A stretch of 64,000 nucleotides of DNA from Kribbella flavida DSM 17836 (GTDB lineage: Bacteria; Actinomycetota; Actinomycetes; Propionibacteriales; Kribbellaceae). Made by a program: the position numbers and the translations under genes. Shown here piece by piece: positions 34,315 through 43,243 of this stretch. The stretch is taken from NCBI RefSeq assembly GCF_000024345.1, contig NC_013729.1:4464001-4528000 (forward strand), in the 5' to 3' direction. The notes below the pieces were generated by a model that saw nothing but the letters and a program-made list of their open reading frames with translations, had not been told where the DNA came from and searched no databases. Numbering within the stretch: the stretch's first letter is position 1; the number at the start of each line of letters is the position of its first letter.

Positions 34315-35870
34315 ACCATCTCTTTCACGAGGTCCAGGGGGCTCGGTTTGCCGCCGTTCGGGCAGGCGACCTCGGTCGCGACCCGTCCGTCGTTCATCAC
34401 CAGGATCCGGTCGGCCATGCCGATCGCCTCCTCCAGGCTGTCGGCCAGCAGCACGGTCGCCACGCCGTTCCCGGCGAGCTCGCGCATCAGCCGGTACACC
34501 TCCGACCGGGCTCCGATGTCGAGGCCGCGGGTCGGGTGGTCCAGCAGGAGCAACCTGATGTCGCCACCGACCAGCCAGCGGGCCAGCACCACCTTCTGCT
34601 GGTTGCCGCCGGACAATCGCTGGATGGCGGTGTCGCGGCCCGGCGTACGGATCGAGAGGCGGCTGATCCAGCTGTCCACCAGGGCGGCCTGCTTCCGTGG
34701 CGCAACCAGCGGTCCGGAGCAGCGGGCCTTCTGCTTGGTCAGGGTCATGTTCTCGGCCACCGACATCGGGCCGACCATGCCCTCGGTCTTGCGTTCGGCG
34801 GGGACGTAGCCGATGCCGGCGGCGCAGGCGGCACGGGTCCCGGGGAGGTCGAGCAGCTTGCCGTCCATCCGGATCTCGCCGGCCGTGGTCGGCTCGGCTC
34901 CGAAGAGCGCCCGGCACAGGTCCTCCCGACCGGACCCGTGCACGCCGACGATCGCCACGATCTCCCCGGCCGCGACGTCGAGGTCGACGTCGCGGAACGA
35001 CCTGCCCGACAGTCCCCGCACGGACAGCCGGGGCTGCTCGGCCTGCACGGGCGCCGCGGCGTTCTCGTGGTAGTGGTCGTCGGACCCGGTGGACCCGATC
35101 ATCATCCGGTGCAGCTCGCGCGGAACGGCGCCGGCCGTGGCCACCTCACCGACCGACTGGCCGCCGCGCAGTACGGTCACCCGGTCGCAGACCTCCAGCA
35201 CCTCGTCGAGCCGGTGTGAGACGAAGACGACCGAGGCGAACTCGCGCAGCCGGCGAATCTGCTCGAAGAGCGTCTCGATCTCCTTCGACTCCAGCACCGA
35301 GGTGGGCTCGTCCAGGATGATCACCGGTGGGTGCTGACTGCGCTGCTCGATGCGCAGCACCTTCGCGATCTCGACCATCTGCCGATCCGCGAACGACAAC
35401 GTGTCGGTCCGGGCCAACGGGTCGATGTGCGAGCCGATCTTGTCCAGTTGCTCCTGAGCCAGCCGCCGCATCGCCTCCCAGCGGTAGATGCCCCGGCGTA
35501 CTCCGGCGCCTTCACTGCCGAGCACGATGTTCTCTGCAGCGGTCAGGTTGGGCACCAGCGACTGCTCCTGGAAGACCATCCCGATGCCGTGGTCGGCGGC
35601 CTCGACGACGCTGCGCAGCTTCACGAGCTCACCGCGCACGTAGATCTCACCGGCGTCGGGGCGGACCAGACCGACCAGCGCCTTCAGCAGGGTCGACTTG
35701 CCGGCGCCGTTCTCACCGGCCAGGCCGAGCACCTCGTGCTGGCGCACCACCAGGTCGACGCCGTCGAGCGCCTTCACGCCCGGATAGTGCTTGACCAGGC
35801 CACGGACCTCCAGCGCCGCCACCGGAACCGGCGCGGACGTCGTGGGCTCCTGCTCGACGTGGACGCTCAT
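34311..35870 (-). CDS. ABC sugar importer ATPase, RbsA/MglA type (two ATPase domains)
   Basis: The 519-residue protein has two nucleotide-binding halves. The first has a perfect Walker A (GENGAGKSTL near 52-61) and Walker B (VIILDEPTSVL). Its signature is degenerate (LSFADRQMVEIAKVL). The second has a weak Walker A (GVHGSGREDL) with a good signature (LSGGNQQKVVLARWL). Such asymmetry is the rule in RbsA-like proteins. It overlaps both neighbouring permease genes by 4 bases. It powers import of a monosaccharide, here most likely a uronate derivative. Confidence 0.95.
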   Translation of the reverse strand: MSVHVEQEPTTSAPVPVAALEVRGLVKHYPGVKALDGVDLVVRQHEVLGLAGENGAGKSTLLKALVGLVRPDAGEIYVRGELVKLRSVVEAADHGIGMVFQEQSLVPNLTAAENIVLGSEGAGVRRGIYRWEAMRRLAQEQLDKIGSHIDPLARTDTLSFADRQMVEIAKVLRIEQRSQHPPVIILDEPTSVLESKEIETLFEQIRRLREFASVVFVSHRLDEVLEVCDRVTVLRGGQSVGEVATAGAVPRELHRMMIGSTGSDDHYHENAAAPVQAEQPRLSVRGLSGRSFRDVDLDVAAGEIVAIVGVHGSGREDLCRALFGAEPTTAGEIRMDGKLLDLPGTRAACAAGIGYVPAERKTEGMVGPMSVAENMTLTKQKARCSGPLVAPRKQAALVDSWISRLSIRTPGRDTAIQRLSGGNQQKVVLARWLVGGDIRLLLLDHPTRGLDIGARSEVYRLMRELAGNGVATVLLADSLEEAIGMADRILVMNDGRVATEVACPNGGKPSPLDLVKEMV

Positions 35871-36868
35871 TTGACCACCTGGTTCCTTCGACGTTGGGGA
35901 ATGACGGCCGCGGCGACCGCGGCGACGACGATGAGACCCTCGACACCGCCCTGCCAGTACGGGCTGACACCGACCTGCACGAGGCCGTTCGTGAGCACCA
36001 TGACGAGCAGGACACCGACGGCGGAGTGCAGGATGCCGCCCCGGCCTCCGGTGAGCAGGGTGCCGCCGACGACGGCCGCGGTGATGGCCGAGAAGTCGTA
36101 GCCGTCACCGGCCTGGACGAGGCCGGCACCGAGCTGGCTGGTCACCATCACCCCGCCCAGTCCGTAGAACGCGCCGGCCAGGGTGAAGACGGCGACCTTG
36201 TACGGCTCGACCTTGACCCCCGACAGCGTGAGCACCTCTTCGGCGCCGCCGATCGCGAACGCGTAACGACCGAGCCGGGTGTACCGCTGGATCAGCCACC
36301 CCACCACCAGGCAGGCGGCGGCGATCCAGGTCAGGTAGGAGAAGCCGAGGAAGCGCTCGACCGCCCAGCTCTCCAGCATGGTGTCGGAGATGTTGGGCTG
36401 GACCCCGGCGAACAGCAGCGTCGCGACACCGAGCCCGATGGCCGAGACGCCCAGCGTGACCATGAACGACGGCACCTTCAGCAGCACCAGCGCCAGCCCG
36501 CTCACGCAGCCGAGTGCCGCGCCGACCAGGATCGCGACCGCGATCCCGAGCAGGCCGAGGTCGTTGTCGTTGCGGTTGTTCGCCACCAGGAGCGACACCG
36601 CCAGGGCCGAGGCGCCCATCACGCCCGCCGCCGACAGCTCGATGGATCCCATCATCAGCACGAACGTGATGCCACAGGTGACGACGGCGAGCACCGCGGC
36701 GGCGTCCAGGATGTTCTGCACGTTGTCGATGCTGCGGAACTGCGAGCTCAGGGTCGCGAACACCACGAAGATGACGACCAGGGCAACCGGTGGACCGGCG
36801 TCCCGCAACGACACGCCCCGGCGGGGCCGGGGGCGAGACGCGGTCGCGACCCGTGTTGTCGTGCTCAC
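35867..36868 (-). CDS. ABC sugar permease, RbsC type (second)
   Basis: The 333-residue protein starts at GTG 36868 overlapping the stop of the binding-protein gene (GTGA) and ends in a 4-base overlap with the ATPase gene. It has about nine membrane helices and the group signatures (LMMGSIELSAAGVMGASALA and AAVVGGTLLTGGRGGILHSA). An Arg/Thr-rich stretch of about 25 residues precedes the first helix. Together with the downstream permease it forms the transport channel. Confidence 0.93.
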   Translation of the reverse strand: MSTTTRVATASRPRPRRGVSLRDAGPPVALVVIFVVFATLSSQFRSIDNVQNILDAAAVLAVVTCGITFVLMMGSIELSAAGVMGASALAVSLLVANNRNDNDLGLLGIAVAILVGAALGCVSGLALVLLKVPSFMVTLGVSAIGLGVATLLFAGVQPNISDTMLESWAVERFLGFSYLTWIAAACLVVGWLIQRYTRLGRYAFAIGGAEEVLTLSGVKVEPYKVAVFTLAGAFYGLGGVMVTSQLGAGLVQAGDGYDFSAITAAVVGGTLLTGGRGGILHSAVGVLLVMVLTNGLVQVGVSPYWQGGVEGLIVVAAVAAAVIPQRRRNQVVK

Positions 36869-37950
36869 GACAGGGGACCGGCCACGCGGTTGAAGACGTT
36901 CCCGCACTCGAAGTCGGACGGGTTGGTCTTCGGCTGCAGGAAGTCGGCGACGTTGTCCTTGGTGATCAGGAACTGCTCGGCGAAGAACGCGCGGTTCTCG
37001 ACGGCGATGTCGTCCACCGACAGCTTCCCGGTGGCGACGCAGTAGCCGATCGCCAGGCCGATGCCGCCCTGCCACCCGCCGTCACTGGAGACGGTGGCGG
37101 TCATCGTGCCGTTCTTGACCGCGGTGACGGCGTCCGGCACGGCGTCGATGCCGACGACCGCCACCTTGCCGGCGCGACCGGCCTGCTGCAGCGCCTCCAG
37201 GGCACCGAGCGCCATGTCGTCGTTCGCGGCCCAGATGCCCTTGACGTTGGCGCCGTGCTTGGTCAGCAGCGTCTTGGTCACCGCGAGCGCCTCGGCGCGG
37301 GAGAAGTTCGCCGCCTGCTGGTCGAGCAGCTTGACGCCGGTGTTCTTCTTGAGCGACGCCTGCAGACCGGCGAACCGGTCCTTGGCCGCCGCCGTGTCGA
37401 GCACGCCCTGCAGTGCGATGATGCCGCCCGAGCCGCCGATCGCCTGGGCCAGCGCGTCACCGATCTGCTGACCGGACTCGACGCCGTTGTAGGTGATGTG
37501 GCTGAGCCACTTGCCGTAGTCGGTCGGCTTGAGCTCGGCCGGCTTGTTCCACTGGGTGACCAGGTAGGCCCCGGCCCGGTCTGCACCCTTGACGATCGGC
37601 GTCGTGTCGGAGTCACCGTTGGGCAGCACGTTCATCACGAGACACTTGGTGTCGCCGGCAAGCACCTGGCTGATCTGCTCCTGCTGCTTGGTGGAGTCAC
37701 CGTCGTAGGTGAGCCGCTGCTGGGTGAGGCCCACCGACTTGGCGAACGCGTCGCCACCGGCGAGCCACGAGGCCTCGTAGGGATTGGACTCGTTGCGAAC
37801 CTGACCCACCAGCTTGACCTCGGTCGGCGCGCAACTGCCCGCGCTCGCGGTGTCGTTGCCGCCGCCGGCCTCCTCGCTGCAGCCCGTGAGCGCAGCGGCC
37901 GCCAGCGACACGCAGACCAGGGCTGCGGCGGGACGAGAGGTGAACTTCAT
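36865..37950 (-). CDS. ABC sugar-binding lipoprotein (family 2, RbsB-like)
   Basis: The 361-residue precursor has a signal peptide and lipobox (LTGC, Cys24). The mature part has the two-lobed periplasmic-binding-protein form of cluster B importers (KCLVMNVLPNGDSDTTPIVK and GIWAANDDMALGALEALQQA, then VVGIDAVPDAV). It would present the substrate to the RbsC-type permeases. There are 110 bases between its start and the stop of the preceding kduD-like gene. That gap holds a small GCCGG/CCGGC hairpin near 37972, which could adjust expression. Confidence 0.94.
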   Translation of the reverse strand: MKFTSRPAAALVCVSLAAAALTGCSEEAGGGNDTASAGSCAPTEVKLVGQVRNESNPYEASWLAGGDAFAKSVGLTQQRLTYDGDSTKQQEQISQVLAGDTKCLVMNVLPNGDSDTTPIVKGADRAGAYLVTQWNKPAELKPTDYGKWLSHITYNGVESGQQIGDALAQAIGGSGGIIALQGVLDTAAAKDRFAGLQASLKKNTGVKLLDQQAANFSRAEALAVTKTLLTKHGANVKGIWAANDDMALGALEALQQAGRAGKVAVVGIDAVPDAVTAVKNGTMTATVSSDGGWQGGIGLAIGYCVATGKLSVDDIAVENRAFFAEQFLITKDNVADFLQPKTNPSDFECGNVFNRVAGPLS

Positions 37951-38060
37951 GGTCGGTCCTCGATTTCTTCGGTGCCGGGGCTCCGGCGGGATGACACTGA
38001 CGGAAGGAGAACTGCCGCCCGAGTGCGGCTGCTGCGAGTGCTGCGTGGTGCGGGCCCGGG

Positions 38061-38840
38061 TCAGCGGGCCATCCAGCCGCCGTCGACCACGAGGACGTGG
38101 CCGTTGACGTAGTCGGCGGCCGAGGAGCTCAGAAAGACGACCGATCCGGCGATGTCGGCGGCGTTTCCCCAGCGGCCGGCCGGGATGCGCTCGAGAATGG
38201 ACCGGGAACGGACCGGGTCCTCGCGCAGCGCGGTGGTGTTGTCGGTGACGATGTAGCCGGGCGCGACGGCGTTGACCTGTACGCCGAGCGGACCCCATTC
38301 GTTGGCCAGGGCCTTGGTGAGGCCGGCGACGCCGTGCTTGCTGGCGGCGTACGACGCGACGCGGAGGCCGCCCTGGAAGGACAGCAGGCTGGCGATGCTG
38401 ACGATCTTGCCGTGCCCACGCTCGGCCATCGGGCGCCCGAACTGCTGGCACAGGAAGAACAGGCCGTTCAAGTTCGTGTCCAGCACGCGGTTCCAGGACT
38501 CGTTGCTGACGGCCACCGAGTCCTGGCGGTCGATGATGCCGGCGTTGTTGACCAGGATGTCGACCTGCCGGGTGGCGCTCACCTCGGCACCGACCCGCTG
38601 GACGGCGTCGTGGTCGCTGACGTCGAGGTTGACGATCCGCACGTCCCGGCCCAGGTCGGCCACCTGGTCCCGGGTGGAGTCCTGGCTTCCGGGCCGACCC
38701 AGCAGGACCAGGTCGGCCCCGGCCTGAGCCAGTCCGAGCGCGACAGCCTGCCCGAGTCCGCGGCCGGCACCGGTCACGACAGCGCAGCGTCCGTGCAGGT
38801 CGAACGGCGAGCGGAGATCGGCGGCCGCCTGCGTGCTCAC
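38061..38840 (-). CDS. kduD: Short-chain dehydrogenase, 2-dehydro-3-deoxygluconate dehydrogenase-like (KduD)
   Basis: The 259-residue SDR has the TGAGRGLG nucleotide-binding motif (near 24-31), NNAG, and the YAASK catalytic pair. KduD reduces 2,5-diketo-3-deoxygluconate to 2-keto-3-deoxygluconate with NADH in the breakdown of unsaturated uronates from pectin or glycosaminoglycans. The call rests on SDR identity plus coupling to kduI. The GTG start at 38840 overlaps the kduI stop (GTGA) behind GGAGG. A relaxed-specificity sugar SDR cannot be excluded from sequence alone. Confidence 0.85.
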   Translation of the reverse strand: MSTQAAADLRSPFDLHGRCAVVTGAGRGLGQAVALGLAQAGADLVLLGRPGSQDSTRDQVADLGRDVRIVNLDVSDHDAVQRVGAEVSATRQVDILVNNAGIIDRQDSVAVSNESWNRVLDTNLNGLFFLCQQFGRPMAERGHGKIVSIASLLSFQGGLRVASYAASKHGVAGLTKALANEWGPLGVQVNAVAPGYIVTDNTTALREDPVRSRSILERIPAGRWGNAADIAGSVVFLSSSAADYVNGHVLVVDGGWMAR

Positions 38841-39652
38841 AGGTCCTCCAGCGCTACCGGGGTCAGATCCGTGTAGGTGTTGTTCTCGCCACCCATCGCC
38901 CAGACGAACGCGTACGAGCCGGTGCCGGCGCCGGAGTGGATCGACCACGGCGGCGAAATCACGGCCTCCCGGTTTTGCAGGACGAGGTGACGGGTCGCGC
39001 CGGGCTGACCCAGGAAGTGGAAGATCCGGTCCTGCTCGTCCAGGTCGACGTACAGGTAGACCTCGGTACGCCGGTCGTGCAGGTGCGGAGGGAACGTGTT
39101 CCACACGGAGCCGTCGGCGATGACGGTCACGCCGAACTGGAGCACCGACGTCTGCAACTCCTGACCCCAGGCGTAGCGGTAGAGGCTGCGCTCGTTGGCG
39201 CCCGCCGCTGTGCCCAGCGCGACCGGCTCGATCGTTGGGTGGCTCAGCGCGGTGGTCGGATACGTCGCGTGCGCCGGAGCGGAGACGAAGTAGAAGGCCG
39301 CGTCGGCGCCGGCGAAGACGACCTCGCTACCGCGCCCGACGTACAGGCCGTCGAGGTGCTGGAGCTCGAACTTCTCGTTGTCGACGAGCACGTGGCCGGA
39401 CTGCCCGACATTGACGATGCCGAGCTCGCGGCGCTCGAGGTGGGACGCGGTGCCGAGCGCGTCCCAGGCCGGCAGCTCGAGCTGACCGGTGCCGGGAACC
39501 GCTCCCCCGACGACCAGCCGGTCGTCGTGCGTGTAGACCCCGTGCACCTCCCCGGGACGGAACAGGTTCTGCACGAGGAAGCTCTCCCGCAGGTCCGCAG
39601 TCGTCGCCGTCTCCACGCTGGACGGGGCTGCGGAATACCGAACTTCGATCAA
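38837..39652 (-). CDS. kduI: 5-keto-4-deoxyuronate isomerase KduI
   Basis: KduI converts 5-keto-4-deoxyuronate to 2,5-diketo-3-deoxygluconate, the step after unsaturated oligouronide cleavage. The 271-residue protein has the bicupin form and zinc-site residues (FPPHLHDRRTEVYLY, with two His and a Glu, and a later WSIHSG His). I chose the TTG start at 39652 (TTG-ATC-GAA, product begins LIEVRYS, matching the family MEIRY start, preceded by GAGGAG at 6 bases). An upstream ATG at 39724 would add 24 untypical residues and run through the operator. It heads the uronate operon. Confidence 0.93.
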   Translation of the reverse strand: MIEVRYSAAPSSVETATTADLRESFLVQNLFRPGEVHGVYTHDDRLVVGGAVPGTGQLELPAWDALGTASHLERRELGIVNVGQSGHVLVDNEKFELQHLDGLYVGRGSEVVFAGADAAFYFVSAPAHATYPTTALSHPTIEPVALGTAAGANERSLYRYAWGQELQTSVLQFGVTVIADGSVWNTFPPHLHDRRTEVYLYVDLDEQDRIFHFLGQPGATRHLVLQNREAVISPPWSIHSGAGTGSYAFVWAMGGENNTYTDLTPVALEDL

Positions 39653-39678
39653 GGCGAGCTCCTCGCTATCTGAACCAC

Positions 39679-39694
39679 GTTCTGCTACGTGAAC
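39679..39694. promoter_or_regulatory. Candidate IclR operator, site D (before kduI)
   Basis: GTTCTG-CTAC-GTGAAC fits the 6-4-6 pattern of the other sites and lies 27 bases before the TTG start of kduI, in the promoter region. The left arm matches GTTCAC in 4 of 6 positions. Confidence 0.5.
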
Positions 39695-39744
39695 TGGTTG
39701 CAAGCTACCTGTGGCTCCGATCACAGGTCAAGGGGTCGAAGTCC

Positions 39745-39760
39745 GTCCATATATGTGGAC
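39745..39760. promoter_or_regulatory. Candidate IclR operator, site C (before iclR)
   Basis: GTCCAT-ATAT-GTGGAC is nearly palindromic and shares the ATAT centre and GTGRAC arm with site B2 before the copper-oxidase gene. It lies between the divergent kduI and iclR genes, so autoregulation is likely. Confidence 0.6.
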
Positions 39761-39819
39761 CGTGGTGTATCGTCGTGATGACTGTGGGCAGTCCGCGCCA
39801 CATGATCAGGAGGTTCTCG

Positions 39820-40611
39820 GTGGGCACGGAAAAGACGGGGAACGGCAGCGCCACCGCCGGAGAGGTGAAGTCCGCCGCACGCGTGCTGGACGTTCTCGAC
39901 GACATCGCCGCGCGGGGTCCTGGCACCCAACTGCAGCTGGCCAAACGCCTGGGCATCCCGAAAAGCAGCTTGCACGCTCTGCTGCGCACCATGTGCGCCC
40001 GCGGCTGGCTGGACACCGACCAGACCGGCAGCGTGTACCGGCTCGGGATTCACACCCTGACGGTCAGCTCGGCCTACCTCGACGGGGACCCGGTGCTCTC
40101 TCGCGCCGCCTCGGTGATGGACGAGATCGCGGCAGCCACCGAGGAAACGGTGCATCTGGGTCGTTTGGAGGGCTCAGACGTCATCTACACCGCCAAGCGG
40201 GAGTCCAAGCACCCCCTGCGCATGCACTCGGCCGTCGGCCGGCGGCTGCCCGCCTACGCGACATCGCTGGGCCGCGCGATGCTCGCGGAGCAGACCGAAG
40301 CCGTCCGTGACGCGCTCGTTCCGCAGCACATCGAGCCGCTCACCCCGCACTCGACCACCGACCGGGGCACCCTGCTCGCGATCATCGAGAAGGCCCAGCA
40401 GGTCGGCTACGCCGAGGAGAGCGAGGAGTCCTGCCTGGGCGTGCGCTGCTTCGGTGTCGCGCTGCCGTTCTCGCGGACGTCGGTCGACGCGCTCAGCGTC
40501 GCGGTCCCGATCAGCCGCCTCGACAAAGCCCGGGAGGACTTCATCATCGAGTCCCTGCTGAGCGTCAAGGCCCGCTTGTCGGTCCTGCACGACAACAGCA
40601 TGGTGCGCTGA
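39820..40611 (+). CDS. IclR-family transcriptional regulator of the uronate genes
   Basis: The 263-residue protein has an N-terminal winged helix (TQLQLAKRLGIPKSSLHALL near 31-50) and the IclR effector domain (VHLGRLEGSDVIYTAKRESK, then LGRAMLAE and GYAEESEESCLGVRCFGV). I chose GTG 39820 because AGGAGG lies 6 bases before it. An upstream ATG at 39775 would add 15 unlike residues. It is divergent from kduI, as KdgR-type IclR regulators often are. It probably senses 2-keto-3-deoxygluconate or a similar acid and binds the GTYCAN-N4-GTGRAC sites. Confidence 0.92.
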   Translation: MGTEKTGNGSATAGEVKSAARVLDVLDDIAARGPGTQLQLAKRLGIPKSSLHALLRTMCARGWLDTDQTGSVYRLGIHTLTVSSAYLDGDPVLSRAASVMDEIAAATEETVHLGRLEGSDVIYTAKRESKHPLRMHSAVGRRLPAYATSLGRAMLAEQTEAVRDALVPQHIEPLTPHSTTDRGTLLAIIEKAQQVGYAEESEESCLGVRCFGVALPFSRTSVDALSVAVPISRLDKAREDFIIESLLSVKARLSVLHDNSMVR

Positions 40612-40689
40612 CGAAGTACCGCCGCTCGACGGCTGCCGACCGTTACGTCCTCCACTGCCACAACGCGGAGCACGAGGACAGGGCGATGA

Positions 40690-40912
40690 TGGCGAACTTC
40701 GAGGTCGTCCAGCCGCTTGTCGGGAGCGACGCTGCTGACGGTGCGGGTGGAGTAGGAGCAGTCCTCGATGTCGTCCCACCCGACGATGGCGATGTCGTCC
40801 GGCACCCGGACCCCGTGGTCCAGTAGCGCTTTCAGCGCGCCGAGGGCGAGCAGGTCGTTGAAGCAGAACAACGCATCGACCCGCACCTCAAGGCGAACCT
40901 GCGCGAACCGAA
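40690..40912 (-). pseudogene. LacI-family regulator remnant (C-terminal effector part)
   Basis: The minus strand reads DALFCFNDLLALGALKALLD, then VPDDIAIVGWDDIEDCSYST and SVAPDK, the typical end of a LacI effector domain. No helix-turn-helix or upstream half is present, and after SVAPDK the frame loses similarity. It is a truncated, decayed copy and is not the start of a functional gene. Confidence 0.75.
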
Positions 40913-41619
40913 GATCCCTTCCCTGTGACGCGCGGGAGGGCGAGGTAGGCGGAGAGTACCCCGGCAGCGGCGATCAGGGACCACAAGGCCCACGGGCCGA
41001 TCGCGTACGCGGCGCCGCCGAGGACGACGACGCGATGCTCGTGGTGGGTCATTCGACACTCCCAGGGTCGGGTCACCGGGCCGCTCCGTGATGCCGGTGA
41101 CGCCCATGGGACAGATCGGCCACCCCGGACGTGACAGTCGCGAATGTGACTCACAGCACAACGATGAAAGAGACCACCTCGCGCCGCAAGGTCCTCGAAC
41201 TCTCGGTCCACCGCTCCTGCCGGCTCAGAAGGTCGACCTGAAAAATCAAACGACTGCCCCATCCGGGCACCGAGGAGGGTTGAACTGACAGGCTCGTCGT
41301 ACTCCTCCCGGAACCGGCGGTCGTCAGGCATCCAGTTGGCCAGGTCGTGCTTCTGGTTGGGGTCACCGGCTCAGTGATCTCCATGTCGGCATCGACGTAG
41401 ATGACGATCATGACGCGGCGCGGTACGTCGGACAGGTTCGGAGCGGCGCGGTAGCGTCGAGGGCGGGATCGCCGCTGTCCTGTATGGCCTCTTCACGGCC
41501 ACGTTGACGGCCGGAGCGCGCGGCCGCCGGAGCTCAGACCAGACTGACAACTGACACCGGCGCTTGCTGGTGACGCTGGATAGTCGCGGTGTCATTCGGA
41601 GGTGGCAGGGGTGCTCAGG
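40913..41619. other. Region of degraded coding sequence
   Basis: The minus strand holds two pieces that look like one former gene in two frames. MIVIYVDADMEITEPVT lies near 41361-41411, followed after a shift by NQKHDLANWMPDDRRFREEY and EPVSSTLLGARMGQSFD down to about 41230. A further minus frame (about 40888-41052) encodes a 54-residue stretch with one hydrophobic helix. None has a convincing ribosome binding site or family. I treat the whole as remnants. Confidence 0.4.
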
Positions 41620-41805
41620 CTAGGAGGTCCGCCTTTCGCGATACGCCGAGAAGAAGCTGCCAGAGACGCAGAGCGCAACCACGACGCGCAGCCAGCCGCG
41701 CCAACCAGGGTCCGTGATCGCCAGCACAAGCGAGACAAGAGCCAAGACAAAAAAGATGACGCTGATGACCAACCACCAGCGACCACGTGGTTCTTCAGCT
41801 TTCAT
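41620..41805 (-). CDS. Small two-helix membrane protein, unknown
   Basis: The 61-residue protein has a charged start (MKAEEPRGR), two hydrophobic segments (about 10-30 and 37-54) and a basic tail (YRERRTS), a sensible small integral membrane protein. The ribosome binding site is weak, and no family is recognised. It stands alone between degraded DNA and the LGFP-repeat gene. Confidence 0.5.
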   Translation of the reverse strand: MKAEEPRGRWWLVISVIFFVLALVSLVLAITDPGWRGWLRVVVALCVSGSFFSAYRERRTS

Positions 41806-42046
41806 TCGGCAACTCTACTGACGTTGCAGAGACGTTCGGACGGCGTGCCGTGAGCTTCGATCACCTCCGGCTGATCATGGACGGGTGAGGCGAAAGGCGC
41901 CGAGAGTCACCGTCCTCAGCCGCCGGCAGACCGTCGACACTTCGAACGCACCGGCAGAATTCCTGGATCGGCAGGTATCACCGTGGCCGGGTGACTGCTC
42001 TCAGGAGAGTCGGCACTGGGCCGGCCAAGTCATAGCGGAGGACAAC

Positions 42047-43192
42047 ATGTCGACGACGAATCTGGAGAAGGCAACCACCAACGGGACGCTGAACACCGGC
42101 TCGCGTAGTACGGGCGGGCTGACCGCGTTCCGGCGGGCGGCGGCGCCGGCCGCTGTCCGGGTGGCGCTGAACAAGCTGCTCCCGCTGGCGTTCGAGCTGT
42201 CCTGGCAGCAGTCCGCGAGCGACGCCATCGACGCCAAGGCCGCCTCGCCCGACGTGGCACCGCGGCTCGGTGGACTGGTCGGCGCCGGACTGGAGAACAG
42301 TGCCGACGGCCGAGGCGTGTTCAAGACCTACCAGCACGGCTGGGTGATGTGGCGCCACGACCTCGGCGCGCTCGCCGTGTACGGCGCGATCGGCGCCCGC
42401 TGGAACGAGATCGGCGGTACGACGAGCGGCTACGGCTGGCCAGTCACCGACGAACTGGCCACCCCGCGCGGACCCGGTCGCTACAACCACTTCGAAGGCG
42501 GCTCGATCTACTGGAGCCCGAACACCGGCGCCCGGCTGATCTACGGCGCGATCCGGGACCTGTGGGCCGCCATGGCCTGGGAGCAGGGCCCGCTCGGTCT
42601 GCCGACCACCGACGAGGAGGACGTGCCCGGCGTGGCCGGCGCCCGGCGCAACCACTTCGAGGGCGGCGTGATCACCTGGACGCCCTGGTCCGGCGCGCGG
42701 GTCACCTCGCTCAACGTGCCGGCCGAGGCGCCGCCCGGCGGGCTGACCATCCAGACCGTGGGCAGTGGCGGCAACCCGGCGCCGGCGCCGCAGGTACAGC
42801 GCCACATCATCGCCACCGCTCACATCGCCATCACCGACCACGAGACGTTCGGCAGCAACGAGCACGGCCGCGCCGACCGGCGCGACGAGCGCTGGATCGA
42901 CAGCTGGGACCCGCAGGGCGTGATGACGCTGGTCGGGGTGGCCGGTGGCGAGGTGCGCGTCGAGGTGGTCGCCGACGCCGCTGTCCGGCCGGACGGCAGT
43001 GTCCGGGTCGGCGTCAACGTCAAGCTGTTCGAAGGCACCAGCGAAACCACCGACGACCTCGACGGGGTCCGGTCGACCAGCCAGGTCGTGCCGCGCGACC
43101 AGGTCGTCCAGATCCCGATCAACATCCGCAACGACGACGAGGGTGGGGACCACGCCGAGATCTCACTGGTGATCTCGAACAGCTCCACCTGA
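42047..43192 (+). CDS. LGFP-repeat protein with C-terminal beta domain
   Basis: The 381-residue protein starts at ATG 42047 behind GGAGG. Residues about 95-235 hold LGFP repeats (GWPVTDELATPRG and LGLPTTDEEDVPG with following NHFEGGxIxW elements). These repeats are found in actinobacterial envelope proteins and are thought to contact the cell wall or glycans. Residues about 260-381 form an uncharacterised beta-rich domain. No signal peptide or membrane helix is obvious, which is unusual for LGFP proteins and suggests an intracellular role or non-classical export. It converges with the CHAT gene across a terminator and may belong to the same module. Confidence 0.82.
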   Translation: MSTTNLEKATTNGTLNTGSRSTGGLTAFRRAAAPAAVRVALNKLLPLAFELSWQQSASDAIDAKAASPDVAPRLGGLVGAGLENSADGRGVFKTYQHGWVMWRHDLGALAVYGAIGARWNEIGGTTSGYGWPVTDELATPRGPGRYNHFEGGSIYWSPNTGARLIYGAIRDLWAAMAWEQGPLGLPTTDEEDVPGVAGARRNHFEGGVITWTPWSGARVTSLNVPAEAPPGGLTIQTVGSGGNPAPAPQVQRHIIATAHIAITDHETFGSNEHGRADRRDERWIDSWDPQGVMTLVGVAGGEVRVEVVADAAVRPDGSVRVGVNVKLFEGTSETTDDLDGVRSTSQVVPRDQVVQIPINIRNDDEGGDHAEISLVISNSST

Positions 43193-43204
43193 GCAGTACC
43201 GATC

Positions 43205-43242
43205 CCGGGCCGCGCCGGCCACCTCCCGCCGGCGCGGCCCGG
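43205..43242. terminator. Bidirectional terminator between LGFP and CHAT genes
   Basis: CCGGGCCGCGCCGGC (43205-43219) and its perfect complement (43228-43242) form a 15-bp stem with an 8-base loop, centred between two converging genes. Confidence 0.85.
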
Positions 43243-43243
43243 T

